Below are positions 19,078 to 30,077 of a stretch of 64,000 nucleotides of DNA, piece by piece. The notes under the pieces were generated by a model. The model had not been told where the DNA came from. It saw only the letters and a list, made by a program, of their open reading frames with translations, and searched no databases. Position numbers and translations under genes: made by a program. This DNA comes from Teratosphaeria epicoccoides (Eukaryota; Ascomycota; Dothideomycetes; Mycosphaerellales; Teratosphaeriaceae): positions 62,001 to 126,000 of the forward strand of contig JADDMT010000071.1 of NCBI GenBank assembly GCA_021401465.1, written 5' to 3'. The first letter of the stretch is position 1, and each line of letters opens with the position of its first letter.

Positions 19078-19571
19078 CTGACTTGATCATGATCTCTTGC
19101 GGCCACATGAGATGTGCGAGGTCGGTGATACTCTGTAATGTGTAGGCGAATCGCCGAAATTGCAGCATCTTGGGTACCTCTGTAGGAGGGGCGGTGGGCA
19201 AATTGTCGAGTCGGGTGCTTACCTGTTTCCTACCTATACCACGATTCCGATAGGCGGACGCGAATTCAGAATTTGTGACCATCTACGTGATGCTTGCCGA
19301 GGGCAGTCTGATCAGGCTGCTCGACCGCCATTCACTTGGAGCGGAGACACGGAAGGTGATGCGTGCATGCAGAAGGTGAACAACATTGTAAGCTTGCTCT
19401 TCTGACTAGGGAGGTAGTATTCTCGCCGAGGCCTGGAGATAGGGTGAGGTGCTGAGCAATTCTCGTCCTCTCGAGAGCGTGCACCAAGCAAGGTCCCGTC
19501 TGTCCGACATTTGACCCTCACGAGCTACCATTTGCATCTACGTGGTATAAGTACTGTACCGACGCTGTCTC
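19078..19571. other. intergenic between divergent genes
   Basis: Contains the presumed promoters of the minus-strand F-box gene and the plus-strand pirin gene. No other feature recognised. Confidence 0.45.
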
Positions 19572-20585
19572 ATGTCAAACGCGTTGATGTCTACCAAAAC
19601 CTCACATCAACCCTCAATACAACCCACACAGACCAATTTCCCATACAAGGCGGCGGCAACAGTAGCTGCCCTTCTCGCAGTCGTACTGGCGTTGTACAGT
19701 CCATTGCGTTCAGTGCTTACAAGACAGGCATTCGGCAAGATAGCCTCCCCGAATCTTACACCGACGGCCAGAACCATGGCGACCAACGGCGTCAAGTCAA
19801 GCTCTCAGCTCAGGATCTCGAAGCGACCTTGGAACGCAAGAGGCCACGCTGATCATGGCTGGCTTTACACCTTCCACACGTTCAGCTTCGCATCTTACTA
19901 CGACCTGCAATATGAAGACTTTGGCCCTCTTCGCGTGATCAACGAAGACCGGGTCAAGCGTGGCACTGGCTTCGGCACCCACAGCCATGCTGAGTTCCTG
20001 ATCTGGTCGTACATTGTCAACGGCGAGCTCGAGCACAAGGACAGCATGGGCAATCTTGAGAAGCTTCGTCGTGGTGAAGTGCAGTTCACGAGCGCCGGGA
20101 CGGGCATCAGGCATAGCGAGTACTGCAGGAACGAGGAAGAGGATGTGCACTTCTTGCAGATTTGGGCCAAGCCCAATGTCAAGGCCCTCACGCCGAGCTA
20201 TAAGACGAGGAAGTATACTGATGAGATGAAGAAGGACAAGATGCTCAGAATCATGGAGAGCGTGGACAGGCACTCGGGCAACGACGCTGAAGCAGAGCCG
20301 ATCCCTATGCATGCTGATTTGAGCATGGACGCATCCATTCTGTCTCCGGGACAGAAGATCGAGCATGAACTGGTGAGGGATGGTGCGAGAAATGTGTATC
20401 TGCATGTGGTCATGAGCGAGCGTACGCAGCCAAAGAGCGGAGGTGCGCAGGTGAAGATCGGGGACGTCGTGTTGGGTGAAGGTGATGGCGCATTCGTCAG
20501 AGGGGCGAAGGGGCCAGGCAAGCTTGAGGTTGAGAGCGTTGGCGACAAGCCAGCCGAGTTCCTGTTGTTTGATATGGGACAGTGA
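19572..20585 (+). CDS. pirin-family bicupin protein
   Basis: A member of the pirin family, iron-binding bicupins whose bacterial and plant relatives act as quercetin dioxygenases or regulatory proteins. The 337-aa product keeps all four metal ligands of the N-terminal cupin: His137 and His139 (THSHAEF), His181 and Glu183 (GIRHSEY). The family motif HGWLYTFHTFSFA is at about residues 95-107. The second cupin is at about 210-335. Residues 1-68 form an extension with one hydrophobic segment (about 27-44), either a membrane anchor or a mitochondrial presequence. An alternative start at Met69 (19776) would give the usual soluble, roughly 270-aa pirin. No intron is needed. Confidence 0.9.
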   Translation: MSNALMSTKTSHQPSIQPTQTNFPYKAAATVAALLAVVLALYSPLRSVLTRQAFGKIASPNLTPTARTMATNGVKSSSQLRISKRPWNARGHADHGWLYTFHTFSFASYYDLQYEDFGPLRVINEDRVKRGTGFGTHSHAEFLIWSYIVNGELEHKDSMGNLEKLRRGEVQFTSAGTGIRHSEYCRNEEEDVHFLQIWAKPNVKALTPSYKTRKYTDEMKKDKMLRIMESVDRHSGNDAEAEPIPMHADLSMDASILSPGQKIEHELVRDGARNVYLHVVMSERTQPKSGGAQVKIGDVVLGEGDGAFVRGAKGPGKLEVESVGDKPAEFLLFDMGQ

Positions 20586-21579
20586 GCTGAAGTTGCGACG
20601 CTGTGGACGCTGTGTGGCTATTGTGGCGCTGCCTCGGCTGCCTGGCTTGGTCAGACCATGCCATCTTGCCAAGAGATCCGACGCCAATTGTTTCTGACAA
20701 GCGGCATGTCATGGTTTACATCTCGTGCAAAGTATGTCGGCTTCGGTGACCTCGCCGGATCCTAGAGCGATGTCGTCCGCGGTCCTGTGATTGAGCACAC
20801 AATAATAGTCGAGCAAAAGCAAAGGTGAGGACGAATCGTGACTGCCAATCTCGGGGAACAAGTGAGCAAGTCCAAGAGGCGCCGACGATAGCACTGGGGT
20901 GGATTCACGGCTGTTGAAGGACAGCATGGTTCATGAGGAGGGTACTCCCTCAGCCCACGGTTGGACAAATGAGCAGCGCTACCTCCGAGGAGGGAAGTAG
21001 GTAAGGTCCTGAGAACGCAGAGAGCTAGCGACATGGCATCGCCGGTCACTTCCCCACACCAGATCATTCTCATCTCGGAGTTGGAAGGCGCCATGCCGTT
21101 CGCCGCAGGACCTCGCCTGCTCCTGCCGCTGGTGCCGATTATGCTTTTTCGCCATTCTGGAGCTCATCAGCCGCTTCACCGGGCGTGGGTCAAGCAGAAT
21201 GAAACATCGTGCAGACGTCAACGAGCGAGCCTATTGGATTGTGCACGATTGGTAGCTGGCACATGTACCATCACACATGTCGAGGCGGACCAGCGGCAGG
21301 GCTCAAGCTTCGGAAGAAGCCCCAGGAGCGGGACCGCCCGAGTAGCTCAGGTAGATAGCGCCTGCCCTATCTGGTTACTGGCGTTCGCGAAAAGGCTTGC
21401 GCGAGATGGTCCAGAAGCTGTAGAGCATCTGGCCTACGAGACACGCCGATCACGACTCGTCGCCCACGTGCGAGAACAGCCATGACATCCAAACAGGCGA
21501 GGCTGAGAACGCGGACCAGCTCCATCGACGAAGTGACAAGACGGGTTGAGTGCCCAAAAGTGCCGTTTAGACCAACGCT
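20586..21579. other. intergenic, no gene recognised
   Basis: About 1 kb without a supported gene. A 150-aa frame at 21033-21485 has no motif. The lost 5' exons of the adjacent permease relic may once have lain here, but I cannot recognise them. Confidence 0.45.
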
Positions 21580-22148
21580 GACACCCAGTTCCAGTCTCAT
21601 CGACATCCTTGCAGTCAAGGTCTACGGCGAAGCCGAGTTCTGGCTGTCTGGCGGCAAGGTCATCCTGATCTTCATGCTATTCAGCTTCACCTTCATTACC
21701 ATGGTCGGCGGCAACCCCAAGCACGACGCGTACGGCTTTCGCTACTGGCAAAAGCCTGGCGCATTCGCCGAGCACCTCGACACCGGTGCGCTAGGCAGAT
21801 TCGAGTTCCATATTCATGACGCTCGTTGCCTTCTATGGATACAGCTCCTTCAAGCCGTGGTCTTTCGACAATTTCTTCATCTACTACACTATGTTGATCC
21901 TGGCCCCGGTTCTCTTCATCGGCTGGAAGCTCATTAAGCGCACTAAGCTTGTGGCTCCGACTGAGGTTGATTTGGTGTGGGAGCGTCCGGTCATTGACGC
22001 GTACGAGGCGACCTTTGTGACACCGCCGCTTGGTTTCTGGCAGGAGATGTTGCAGCTGGTCTCGTTTGGCCATCTGGGCAAGGTGAAGGGTGGTAATGAT
22101 CAGTGCATCGCCAGCATTTCCTCTATCCCTGAGCATATGCGGGCATGA
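21580..22148 (+). pseudogene. amino-acid permease pseudogene with internal deletion
   Basis: Remnant of a fungal amino-acid/polyamine permease of the YAT type. The first piece encodes the mid-protein block VKVYGEAEFW and GKVILIFMLF, through GGNPKHDAYGFRYW, to LGRFE (about 21580-21808), preceded by an acceptor-like TTCCAG. It then joins, out of frame, at about 21810-21816 to the C-terminal block from MTLVAFYGYSSFKPW to FVTPPLGFW (21816-22100). The intervening membrane helices (roughly TM7-TM10 in relatives) are missing, and so is the whole N-terminal half. The two pieces are otherwise well preserved, so the deletion looks fairly recent. No function expected. Confidence 0.8.
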
Positions 22149-22872
22149 GACCACTGGGAGCGACGACATTCTGGATCTCTATTTGATGGCGCATAAAGAG
22201 GAGATACCCAGTCATAACGGATACACGAGAGCTTGATCTGATCTGTTAGTGTGTGAATGGAGCAACTCCCAGTGTTCCCTTTCAGATGCGTCCCCCGTCA
22301 CATCGTCCTGAAACATGTACGGTCGAGCATCATAGCCTCATCCTTGAGTCTACTGCATGTCCCAAGTTCTTGCGCACGGTAGGAGACAGCTGACGGGAAC
22401 CTGCAAGCTTCCGCAATGGATTGATGTTGCCAGCCGAGGTCGTCCATCTAGGGCGAATCCGAACAATAAATGTGTGCATGCAAAAGAGTCAGGAAATCAT
22501 TTTATGGTGTAGTGGATTGACGAGAGGCCATGTAGCGGGGCACTGCGTATGTGATGATATGTATTGTGCTGTATGCCGCTATTTTCACGCGGACTGCCGG
22601 ATCTGATAATTCGGAAGCACTAAAACACGGTAGATCTCCAATCTAAACCGTACCTACGTAAGAGGATTGTCTATTGATTTCTAACTTATCCCGACTTGCA
22701 TTCGCCACATAGCTGGATGGAGAGCTAATTTGCAATTGAAACACGAACAGTAATGTGAGCCGCAGGCGCGACCTGACCTTGTACACTGAGTGATGGCGCA
22801 AGATTTGAAGGCACGGCAGACCCCAGCAGTCACCACACACCCCCGAACAATGACTGACTTGAGTATCTCCAG
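22149..22872. other. intergenic; may contain the 5' exon of the bZIP gene
   Basis: No confident gene. A TGACTGAC branch-like string (22851-22858) and a CTCCAG acceptor (ending 22872) at the right end suggest an intron before the bZIP basic region. Its first exon, with the start codon, must lie upstream in this interval but I could not identify it. Confidence 0.4.
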
Positions 22873-23866
22873 CACGAAGAGCAGCTCGCACGAGCGCGAC
22901 GCAATCAGCGGCGTTGTCGAGAACGCAAGCGGGAATATGTCACAGAGCTCGAGCAGCAAGTTGAGTTGCTGCAGAACACCATACGTCAGTGTGAGCCTTG
23001 CGGTCCATCGCCTCGAGGTGAGACTTCGAACGAGTCGTCCGTGGACACAGCCGTCCGAGAGAATGCAGCACGACGAGACTTGTTGCTCGCCTTGGGTTTC
23101 GATGATGAATGTCAGCAACGCTTCATGCGGTCAGCTGGCAAGCGCCAAGCCGTTTCTCAAATTTTACAGGGGCGACAGCCTAACGGCAACGAGGCACTGT
23201 CGGTTGGTGAAGTCGGCGATGCGAGAGCTACGTCTGCTGAGACGTCCTACGGCAGTACTCCTTTTGAAAATGGTGCCTCAGTCAATGGTACTTTTCAGCA
23301 AGCCCAAGACCCGATGTGGGATCTGAAAGAATCACCACTTGTGGACGATGATCAACTATTGAATAACTTCTCAGTGAGATTTCCGACCCTCAATTTCCAT
23401 TCGAACGGTGTTGACAATCCACTTATAGACCAACGACTGGCTCATGAACGATTCGCAAGACCTTTTCCCCAGCTTTGATCAGGCGAACTCGAACTACTGG
23501 ATGCAAAATCCGTCGCAACTTGCCGGGTCGCCTGATATTATGGCAGACATGTCTCACTCAAATACGCAGCGCGGCGGAACCGGCCTGTCAACAAGCCCTG
23601 TGCGGCTAGACACAAAACCCGAGGTTGGAAATGCCCTCAAGCGGTGCTTCTTGGACGCGCCAATATCTTACGAGGAAAGCGATAGCACAACCACATGTTC
23701 CAGCGCCTTGACACTGCTTCTCCGAAACAATCGAAAAGGCCTCTCGATTACAGAGCTCCAGTCCAGACTTGAGCCGGGAATGGTGCCAGCACCCGCCACG
23801 AATGCAGAGTGTCGTCTGCGAAACGACGTTCTGTTCAAAATTCTGGCAGACATCTCCACGAATTGA
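22873..23866 (+). CDS. bZIP transcription factor (5' exon not resolved)
   Basis: DNA-binding regulator of the fungal bZIP class with an NQRR-type basic region. Right after a CTCCAG acceptor the frame reads ARARRNQRRCRERKREYV (about 22888-22941), the basic region with N-x7-K spacing, followed by a short leucine zipper (TELEQQVELLQNTI). A 55-bp intron (23374-23428, GTGAGA...TTATAG) links to a second exon (23429-23866). That exon ends in a C-terminal block (CSSALTLLLRNNRKGLS ... ILADIS) common to this subgroup. The resolved part gives about 312 aa. An in-frame TGA just upstream of the basic region shows that an earlier intron exists or that the start is damaged. Target genes unknown. Confidence 0.75.
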
Positions 23867-24525
23867 AACCATCGAACCACAGTCAGAGCGCAAGATAGTG
23901 GTCTGGCGGACACCCGAACAGGTGGACAACAATGCCGACCGTCTGACTGTTCCAGCCACAGGGTCGTTAGGCAGACCTCTCACAGCCGGTATTTGAACTT
24001 TCGTCTGGCATGTACAGACAGATCAGGATTCGAAGACAACAGCTGCACGCTCTTCACTGTGGCCGTAAGTCATTGAAGGACTCGGCATATCTTGACTGTC
24101 AAGTCATGTGGGTACACTGTGGATGAGATCCATTCCTCGCTCAAGCCGCAGCTGACTATACCAGTACTGGCATCGAGACATCTCCAGGCCGAGATTGATA
24201 CATGTATGTGGATTCCGGTTCGGCAAAATTCGGGTATCATCATGTGCGTCATCACTCATGTCACCGTCAAAGCGGGATTTGTCTTGGCACTGTCACCGGG
24301 CATAGCGCTTGTCATTCTTGTCGCCGCGTCAAAGCCGAACACCAGGAGGTGACAATTTGAATAAAAGGCCTCGCGGCGCTGGAGACTTGCACCAATGTCG
24401 CTGAACACGAAACGGATCAATCTACTATGAGGACGCCCGTCAGGCCTTTCCTCAACACGCCTCATCCACGAAAGGTTTTGTCACCACAGCGACTCACACT
24501 GATCATCTTTGTGCTCATTTCTGGG
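23867..24525. other. intergenic, no gene recognised
   Basis: No supported gene. Frames overlapping 24092-24352 and 24427-24525 lack motifs. The latter is in frame with the arsH relic but looks like leader sequence. Confidence 0.45.
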
Positions 24526-25583
24526 ATGGCGAAAAGCTCCAGGGCGGACCGTAATGGGCAATCAGCGAATCGGCAGGTCAATCCTTTGCGTCTAGCAATA
24601 CCGATCGAGATTGACGATCCCAATGTACGCGCAAAGTACAGACCTTTCCTGCTGGACGACTTGGTTAGCACAACGGACTCGACAGCTTAAGCCGAGCTCG
24701 ACAGAGCATCTCGGATGGTGGAGTCGGATTTGCTTGCAAATAATGGTCTCAGGAGTAAGGTTTTGTTTCTTTATGGGAGCCTTCGAAGTCGGTGCGTTCA
24801 GCCAATCTTTCTGAAGATAGGTTCAAGCGCAGCGCAGTCCTGACATTTTCCAGGTCGTACTCCCGGCTTTCGTCGTATGAATTCGCGCGTTTGCTCTGGC
24901 GGCTTGGCTGTGATGTGCGCGTTTTCGATCCCAACGATCTGCCGATGAAAGACGATCGCCACGTTGATCATCCAAAGGTCCAGGAGCTTCGAAGGCTCAG
25001 TCAGTGGAGCGACGGGCATGTTTGGGTCTCACCTGAGCAACATGGGAATTTGGTGAGTGCTTGACGTGTTTTGACCTCGTGAACGTGACTGACTTGCTTG
25101 CCAGACCGCAGTCTTCAAAAACCAAATCGACTGGATCCCACTCAGCACCGGCTCTGTCCGTCCCACACAAGGCCGCACCCTCTCCATCGCCCAAGTCAGC
25201 GGCGGCTCCCAATCCTTCAACACTGTCAATTCCCTCCGAATCCTCGGTCGGTGGATGCGAATGTTCACCATACCCGACCAGTCCTCAATTCCAGAAGCAT
25301 ACACGTCAATCCACAAGACAAGGAAGCCTACATTGCTGCTGAAGGTGGCAGCCGCTTGATGCATTCGGGTAACCGCGACAGAGTCATTGATTGCGTGGAA
25401 GAATTTGTCAAGTACACAATACTGATGCGCCCGCACTTTGAGCTGTTCGGTGATAGGTATAGCGAGCGTGTCGAGCGGCAGGCGAAGACTGATGCTGCTA
25501 AGCCAATGCCCAAGGATGTGAACGAGCCTGACTTGACGGAGAAGAAGGATACCGTGAATGATGTAAAACGTGGTGGAATCTGA
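24526..25583 (+). pseudogene. arsH: arsH-like NADPH-dependent FMN reductase, damaged
   Basis: ArsH-type flavoprotein, in intact form an NADPH:FMN oxidoreductase linked to arsenic (organoarsenical) tolerance. Three exons are recognisable: 24526-24791 (DDPNVRAKYRPFLLDD), 24854-25052 and 25105-25583, with introns 24792-24853 (GTGCGT...CCAG) and 25053-25104 (GTGAGT...CCAG). Splicing builds the FMN-phosphate loop YGSLRSRSYS, then GCDVRVFDP, SPEQHGNL and FKNQIDWIPL, all family hallmarks. Two lesions break it. A TAA at 24688-24690 lies before the flavin loop. A one-base shift at about 25298-25312 lies between QSSIPEAYT and the conserved C-terminal part (GGSRLM ... EEFVKYT). I saw no other ars gene (arsB, arsC, acr3) in the window. 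The start at 24526 is the most natural Met. Confidence 0.82.
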
Positions 25584-27042
25584 CTCTTGACAGAACGGCA
25601 CGTTAAGATGCACTGTCCGACCTGGACGATGATTCCGCGTCATTGGCGAGCCACTCCGTCTATTGTTGGGCCTCTCGCTATGATCTCAGACGTCTCGTGA
25701 GAAAGACACGACAGCCGCGAGTCGGAGGCCTCCCATCGAGCGAATATGCACAACATATGAGTCGCGACAAACGGCCCAGTCTTGACGCCCAACTCCAACG
25801 GCAGAGTCGACATACTTGCGCCTCGCAGACATCTAGGATCACCAGAATCACAGATGTACCTACACATTGCAGATGGACAGAGAGCTTTGCGGTCTGCACA
25901 GAGCACTATTCGGAAATAGCCAAATTTTGCCACGTGAGGGATGCGAATGTTAGGACAGGCTCTGATTTGGCATCTTTGGCTTTTCTCCAGGAATCTTGCA
26001 ATGTTTCGTTACCAGGCTGTTTCGTTGGCGGTCGGCAGCATGTCAGCAGCGGCTTCGATCCGCGGCGTCATGTCTATTCAGTCGCTTTTGAGGTCTAGCG
26101 TGGCTCCGACTTTGAGACCCGTTCGGCAGAGTAACCGCGTCTTGGAGGGCACCAAGTGCGATTCTTGCAGTGCGTGACCGAGGGTTGGTCTGAGCATATG
26201 GGCACTGCTAGGCTCGTGGAAAGTCCTTGGGAGTACACTAGGCCGTGAGAGTGGTGGAGAATGTAGAAGGATTTTGTTCCTTTGGATGGATGCGCAATTA
26301 GTCCTCCCGCGAAATGCGGTCCAGAATTCTGAGTTGTCTTGAGCTTGGAGGGCTCGGCCGAGGTGGAAAATTTGCTGCTCGCTGCATCATCTGGCTGTGA
26401 TACCTGTTGGAAGCGTACCTACGTATAGTAGCCTGGCAGCTCCGCATGAGCTTCGAGGTCCAACTTCGCGACCTGCTTACCTGTATCTTCGACTAGGTAG
26501 TTCTCCCAAATTCAATGAGGCCACTGGTATTCTGGCAGTCGACGATTGATTGCGGCCGCCATCGTTGCTACCGGCATCCACTGTCTGGCTTGGACAGTCC
26601 TGCACTGACTTCGTCACATTTCACTTGGTTTTGGATGTTTTGATTGGAAGCGGCTTTCGTATGATCGTCGTGCATACCTGGAACTCGATCTTCGGGAAGT
26701 TTCAAGCATTGTGCACAACGGGTACTTTCATCCCAGACAAAGGAGCCAGAGATGCGTGACGGAGACCGCTGCCGTATCCAGAGGCACGAGCTCCAGTTTA
26801 TTCCTTCATGGATATCAGCATGTTCCGAGATATGCTTGAGGGAACAGATAGGAATTTGGCAAAGTCGTGATGGTACGGAGGTATGGCGATCATCGCCTGA
26901 TCAAGACACCGACCGATGTCGTAGGAGGTTTGTCGCAGCGTCCCACGACTAGAAATGTACAGCCTAACAGCACAACGACACGACGGCGAACAGCTTCCAC
27001 CTTTCTAACCCACCTGCCCACGGCTCACATGTCGGTGGTATG
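25584..27042. other. gene-poor stretch, nothing recognised
   Basis: About 1.4 kb without a gene I can support. Short frames on both strands show no family motif, signal peptide or membrane segment worth annotating. A CT-rich tract (CTCCCTCTCCCTCTCCC) lies at about 27121-27140, inside the 3' end of the next gene. Confidence 0.45.
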
Positions 27043-27605
27043 TTACACCTTCATTCCGCGCGTACCAGCACACGGCGTCGACGCTATGCCTCGTTCTCTC
27101 GCCTCACCCATCTCTCTTGCCTCCCTCTCCCTCTCCCTCTCCCCTCCACCCCCACCATTCCCCCCCATATGCACCGCCATATGAATCTCCCTCCTCCTCG
27201 TCACATCCACCAGCCTCTCCATCCCCTCGACCTCCCTGACCTCAAAAGCCCCCGCAACCTCCGCCACAAAAAGATCGCTCACCCTAGCCGTGATCAACCT
27301 CTCCATCCCGAATTTCACCCGAGCCTCGTGGTGGAAATTCGTCATTAGTTCCTCTAACTTTTCTACGACAGAAAATTGTCAGTGACGAGGGAGGGATGTT
27401 GAGGGAAAGGGGGGGAGAAAAAGGTACCAGGTTTGGCATGGCGATCCAAGGCCTCGATCAACGGCTCATATGTCAGCATCCAGACTAGGAATGCATCTGT
27501 GGCGGCTCGAGGCGCGTAGGTGATCCAGCCGGCGCCGTGGCCGGGGGAGAAGAGGACTTTGATGGGGCGGGAGGGGGAGAAGATAGGGTTTGTGGCGGCG
27601 TCCAT
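27043..27605 (-). CDS. conserved fungal hypothetical protein, two exons
   Basis: A 165-aa product from exon 1 (27428-27605) and exon 2 (27043-27362), joined by a 65-bp intron (27363-27427, GTACCT donor, TCGTAG acceptor). Exon 1 contains KVLFSPGHGAGW, a Gly-rich loop, and exon 2 continues with EARVKFG and VSDLFVAEV. This IKVLFSPGxGAGW arrangement recurs, as I recall it, in small uncharacterised proteins of fungi and bacteria; function unknown. The last 35 residues are a low-complexity Gly then Arg/Glu stretch, encoded by a CT-rich tract on the plus strand, and may be a degraded or extended tail. An earlier start is blocked by an in-frame TGA. Confidence 0.6.
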
Positions 27606-29030
27606 TGGCTGTAGGCCTGGATTGGCGTCGTATTTGATGAATTTGAGATGTTCGACCCAGTCTCCTCTGGGTCAAATCCTTGCGGGTGGTCGTTGTGGAT
27701 GTCAGGGTGCGGGTAGCGAATAATCAGGTTGTGATGGGTAGGGTGACGAGAGCATCAGAGTGCGCGGCCTGGAGTGGAAGACGGATTTGTTCGCTGATGT
27801 GACTTTCTGCTCAGATCGGATGGAACATCGGTTTGAATCGTCGCTGATTCGTGACTTCCTAGATCTCTTTCAGCAGTGAGTGGCATCTCGACTCTGGACT
27901 GCACCCGCCCCGTGGATCCAATGTGGCAAGTGCCGCAGCAATGTGCACGGAAAGTACGTCCACCCACTGCAGGATGTCGCGTCGGCAGTATACAGTATCG
28001 GCATTCGAAGCACGTGGACAGCTCAGCATTGATCTGACGCATCAATTACATTCCAGATCCGCCACACGAGAATAAGCCACGAGCTCGCCGTCGCGTCAAC
28101 AACCTCAAGAAGCTTCCTCCCGGTAACATCGTCCGACGGCGCACACGCCTGCCCACCTTCACTCACTCATCCCGAGAGTCTCCCTCTTATACTACTATTT
28201 TCAATACCTCTCCGCACCAAAATCTACATCCGACCTCCCACGGACCTCGGGACCCGAAAGCCATCGCAGCAGTCCCGTCCCACCCTCCACGGGACGAAAT
28301 TGCGCCTCCCCCAGAATCCCAAAGGAAGGACAGGATCCAAACAACGAGCGCCATCCACCGCTCATGACCATCCGCCGCCGCCGGACCCAGCAACGGCTTG
28401 CCTCCGAGCAACGCGATCATGAACCGCGGCCTCGAATCCCAACTCTCCCCGTACCCGCACCCCACCATTCACTCCGCAACCTTGCCCATCGGCCGCGAAC
28501 CACGGAAATTGCTGCTCCCACGTGACGGACAAAGGTAGACGATGCAATTCTGGCCTTTGTTGCACACCCACCTCCTGGAACCGAGTAGAACTGAGCAAGG
28601 AGCCGAAGAAGATTGTGGGGAGTGAGGATACGAGGGAGAATGATATAGGCCGCCCGCGTGGCTGTCCGTTATGGGATGAGAACTGACGCGTTTGTAGCTG
28701 TGGTGATAGCCACGATCGCCGATGCGCGCTGCTGAGTTTTCCGGCGCTTGTGCTTGACGGATCAGGACGGGAGAGGTGTAAAAAAGACGGTCGCCGTAGC
28801 TTGCGACATAGACGTGCACGGCCATAACAGTCTGAAGGTCGGGTGATTTTGAATCACGGGAAATCATCAACATTGGAACACTGTCTTATTCTCCAAAGAT
28901 GAGCCCACATACATGTGCGCACCCCAACTCTAACTCTTTCTACATTTTATCCTACCTAAGGAGTACACTATCCACTACCCACTCACAAACTCAAACCCAC
29001 CAGTCGAATCCACCACTCGAATCCACGACT
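27606..29030. other. gene-poor stretch upstream of the tandem secreted-protein cluster
   Basis: No supported gene in the first 1.25 kb. From about 28875 the sequence belongs to the duplicated unit of the following cluster (leader AACACTGTCTTATTC ... and the CGAATCCACxACT string just before the start codon). Confidence 0.45.
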
Positions 29031-29408
29031 ATGTGCCGACCCCTCTTCACGGTCGTCCTCTTTCTCACACATCTCGGTCGTCCTGCGGGTTCCATGAACG
29101 GCGAATTCTAAGGCAAATGCCGCTGCGTCGACGCATTCGGCGGATCTCTCGACGAAGCGACAAAAGCCGTCTGCGAAAACAATTACCACTACGTCGCAAA
29201 AATTGAACAATATTCTCCAAGCTTGATCAATGATCCTTTGAACAAGTATGCGGGCCTCTATTGCGTAGCCATGAATATGCGGAAAATCACCCAGGACGCG
29301 TTTAGTTGGCAGTGTGTTCGACATCATGCAGCGTTTGATTCAGAATGTATAGACAGAAAGGAGATCATTTGGGATTTGAATATCTGGAATGATGAGCTCA
29401 GAAGATAA
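29031..29408 (+). pseudogene. secreted six-cysteine protein, copy 1 (broken)
   Basis: First of three tandem paralogues. It keeps the start (MCRPLF), the GKCRC motif, DEATKAVC, NYHY, MRKITQDAFSWQC, SECI and the WNDELRR end. Two lesions are visible. Compared with copies 2 and 3, nine or so codons of the signal-peptide end (the IPTQAVWT segment) are deleted in frame. A TAA at 29109-29111 stands where the other copies have TAT (Tyr) just before GKC. The stop would leave only a 26-residue peptide. Its upstream site reads AGATGAG where copies 2 and 3 have AGATAAG. Probably no functional product. Confidence 0.82.
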
Positions 29409-29487
29409 ACGGAGATGAGTGTCACGAGAGGCTTGGAGAGGGGTTTGGTGTAGCGGATTCGTATGAACACTGTCTTACTCCTGTCTG

Positions 29488-29496
29488 AAGATAAGC
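29488..29496 (+). promoter_or_regulatory. GATA-factor-like site (AGATAAG) in copy 2 promoter
   Basis: AGATAAG at 29489-29495 matches the fungal WGATAR consensus of nitrogen or iron GATA regulators. It lies about 190 bp before the start codon of copy 2. Copy 3 has the same site at 30134-30140 (about 140 bp upstream), while copy 1 has AGATGAG at the matching place. Confidence 0.35.
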
Positions 29497-29577
29497 CTAC
29501 ATACTTGTAGGCACCTTGACTCTCACCCCTTCTACATATTTCATCCTCCCTACACTACTAACGGTCTACCCACAAAC

Positions 29578-29680
29578 TCGAATCTACTACTCGAATCTAC
29601 TACTCGAATCTACTACTCGAATCTACTACGCGAATCTACTACTCGAATCTACTACTCAAATCTACACCCGAATCCACGAC
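29578..29680 (+). repeat. minisatellite, 8 x 13 bp, ending at the start codon of copy 2
   Basis: The unit TCGAATCTACTAC occurs six times (one copy with a single change), followed by two degenerate units, and ends one base before the ATG at 29682. Copies 1 and 3 have only two to four loose relatives of this unit (CGAATCCACCACT and similar), so the array expanded after the duplication. It lies in the presumed 5' leader. Confidence 0.9.
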
Positions 29681-29681
29681 T

Positions 29682-30077
29682 ATGTGCCGACCCTTCTTCA
29701 TGGTCCTCCTCTTTCTCATTCCTACCCAAGCCGTCTGGACACATCTCGGTCGGCATGTGGGCTCTATAAATGGCGACTTCTATGGCAAATGCCGCTGCGT
29801 CGACGCAGGCGGGAAAGCTGTCGACGAAGCGACAAAAGCCGTCTGCCACAACAATTACCACTACATCGCGAACATCGAACGATTTTTTTCGAGCGTGCAA
29901 GAACCTTTCGCTAAGTTTAGAGGCGTCTTTTGCGTGGTCAGGAGTATGCGGAAAATCACTCAGGACGCGTTTACTTGGCAATGTATTCGGCACGAGGCAG
30001 CGTTTGATTCGGAGTGTATAGAAAAGAAGGAAATTAGCTGGGATGTGAATTTCTGGAATGATGAGCTTAGGAGATAA
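29682..30077 (+). CDS. secreted six-cysteine protein, copy 2
   Basis: An intact 131-aa small secreted protein, candidate effector or surface-active factor. Signal peptide at residues 1-18 (MCRPFFMVLLFLIPTQAV, cleavage near TQA). The mature part has six cysteines: YGKCRC (two), AVC, VFC, WQC and SEC, enough for three disulfides. The motif DFYGKCRC...DEATxxxCxxNYHY and the block MRKITQDAF are conserved in all three tandem copies. No intron, no enzyme motif, no membrane span in the mature chain. I do not recognise a named family. Low divergence from copy 3 (well over half the residues identical by eye) and a shared promoter sequence show recent tandem duplication. Confidence 0.72.
   Translation: MCRPFFMVLLFLIPTQAVWTHLGRHVGSINGDFYGKCRCVDAGGKAVDEATKAVCHNNYHYIANIERFFSSVQEPFAKFRGVFCVVRSMRKITQDAFTWQCIRHEAAFDSECIEKKEISWDVNFWNDELRR

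Noticed and set aside
26550..26952. Possible protein remnant on the plus strand
   Set aside because: A few peptide stretches looked protein-like but no family could be recognised and frames change without splice signals.
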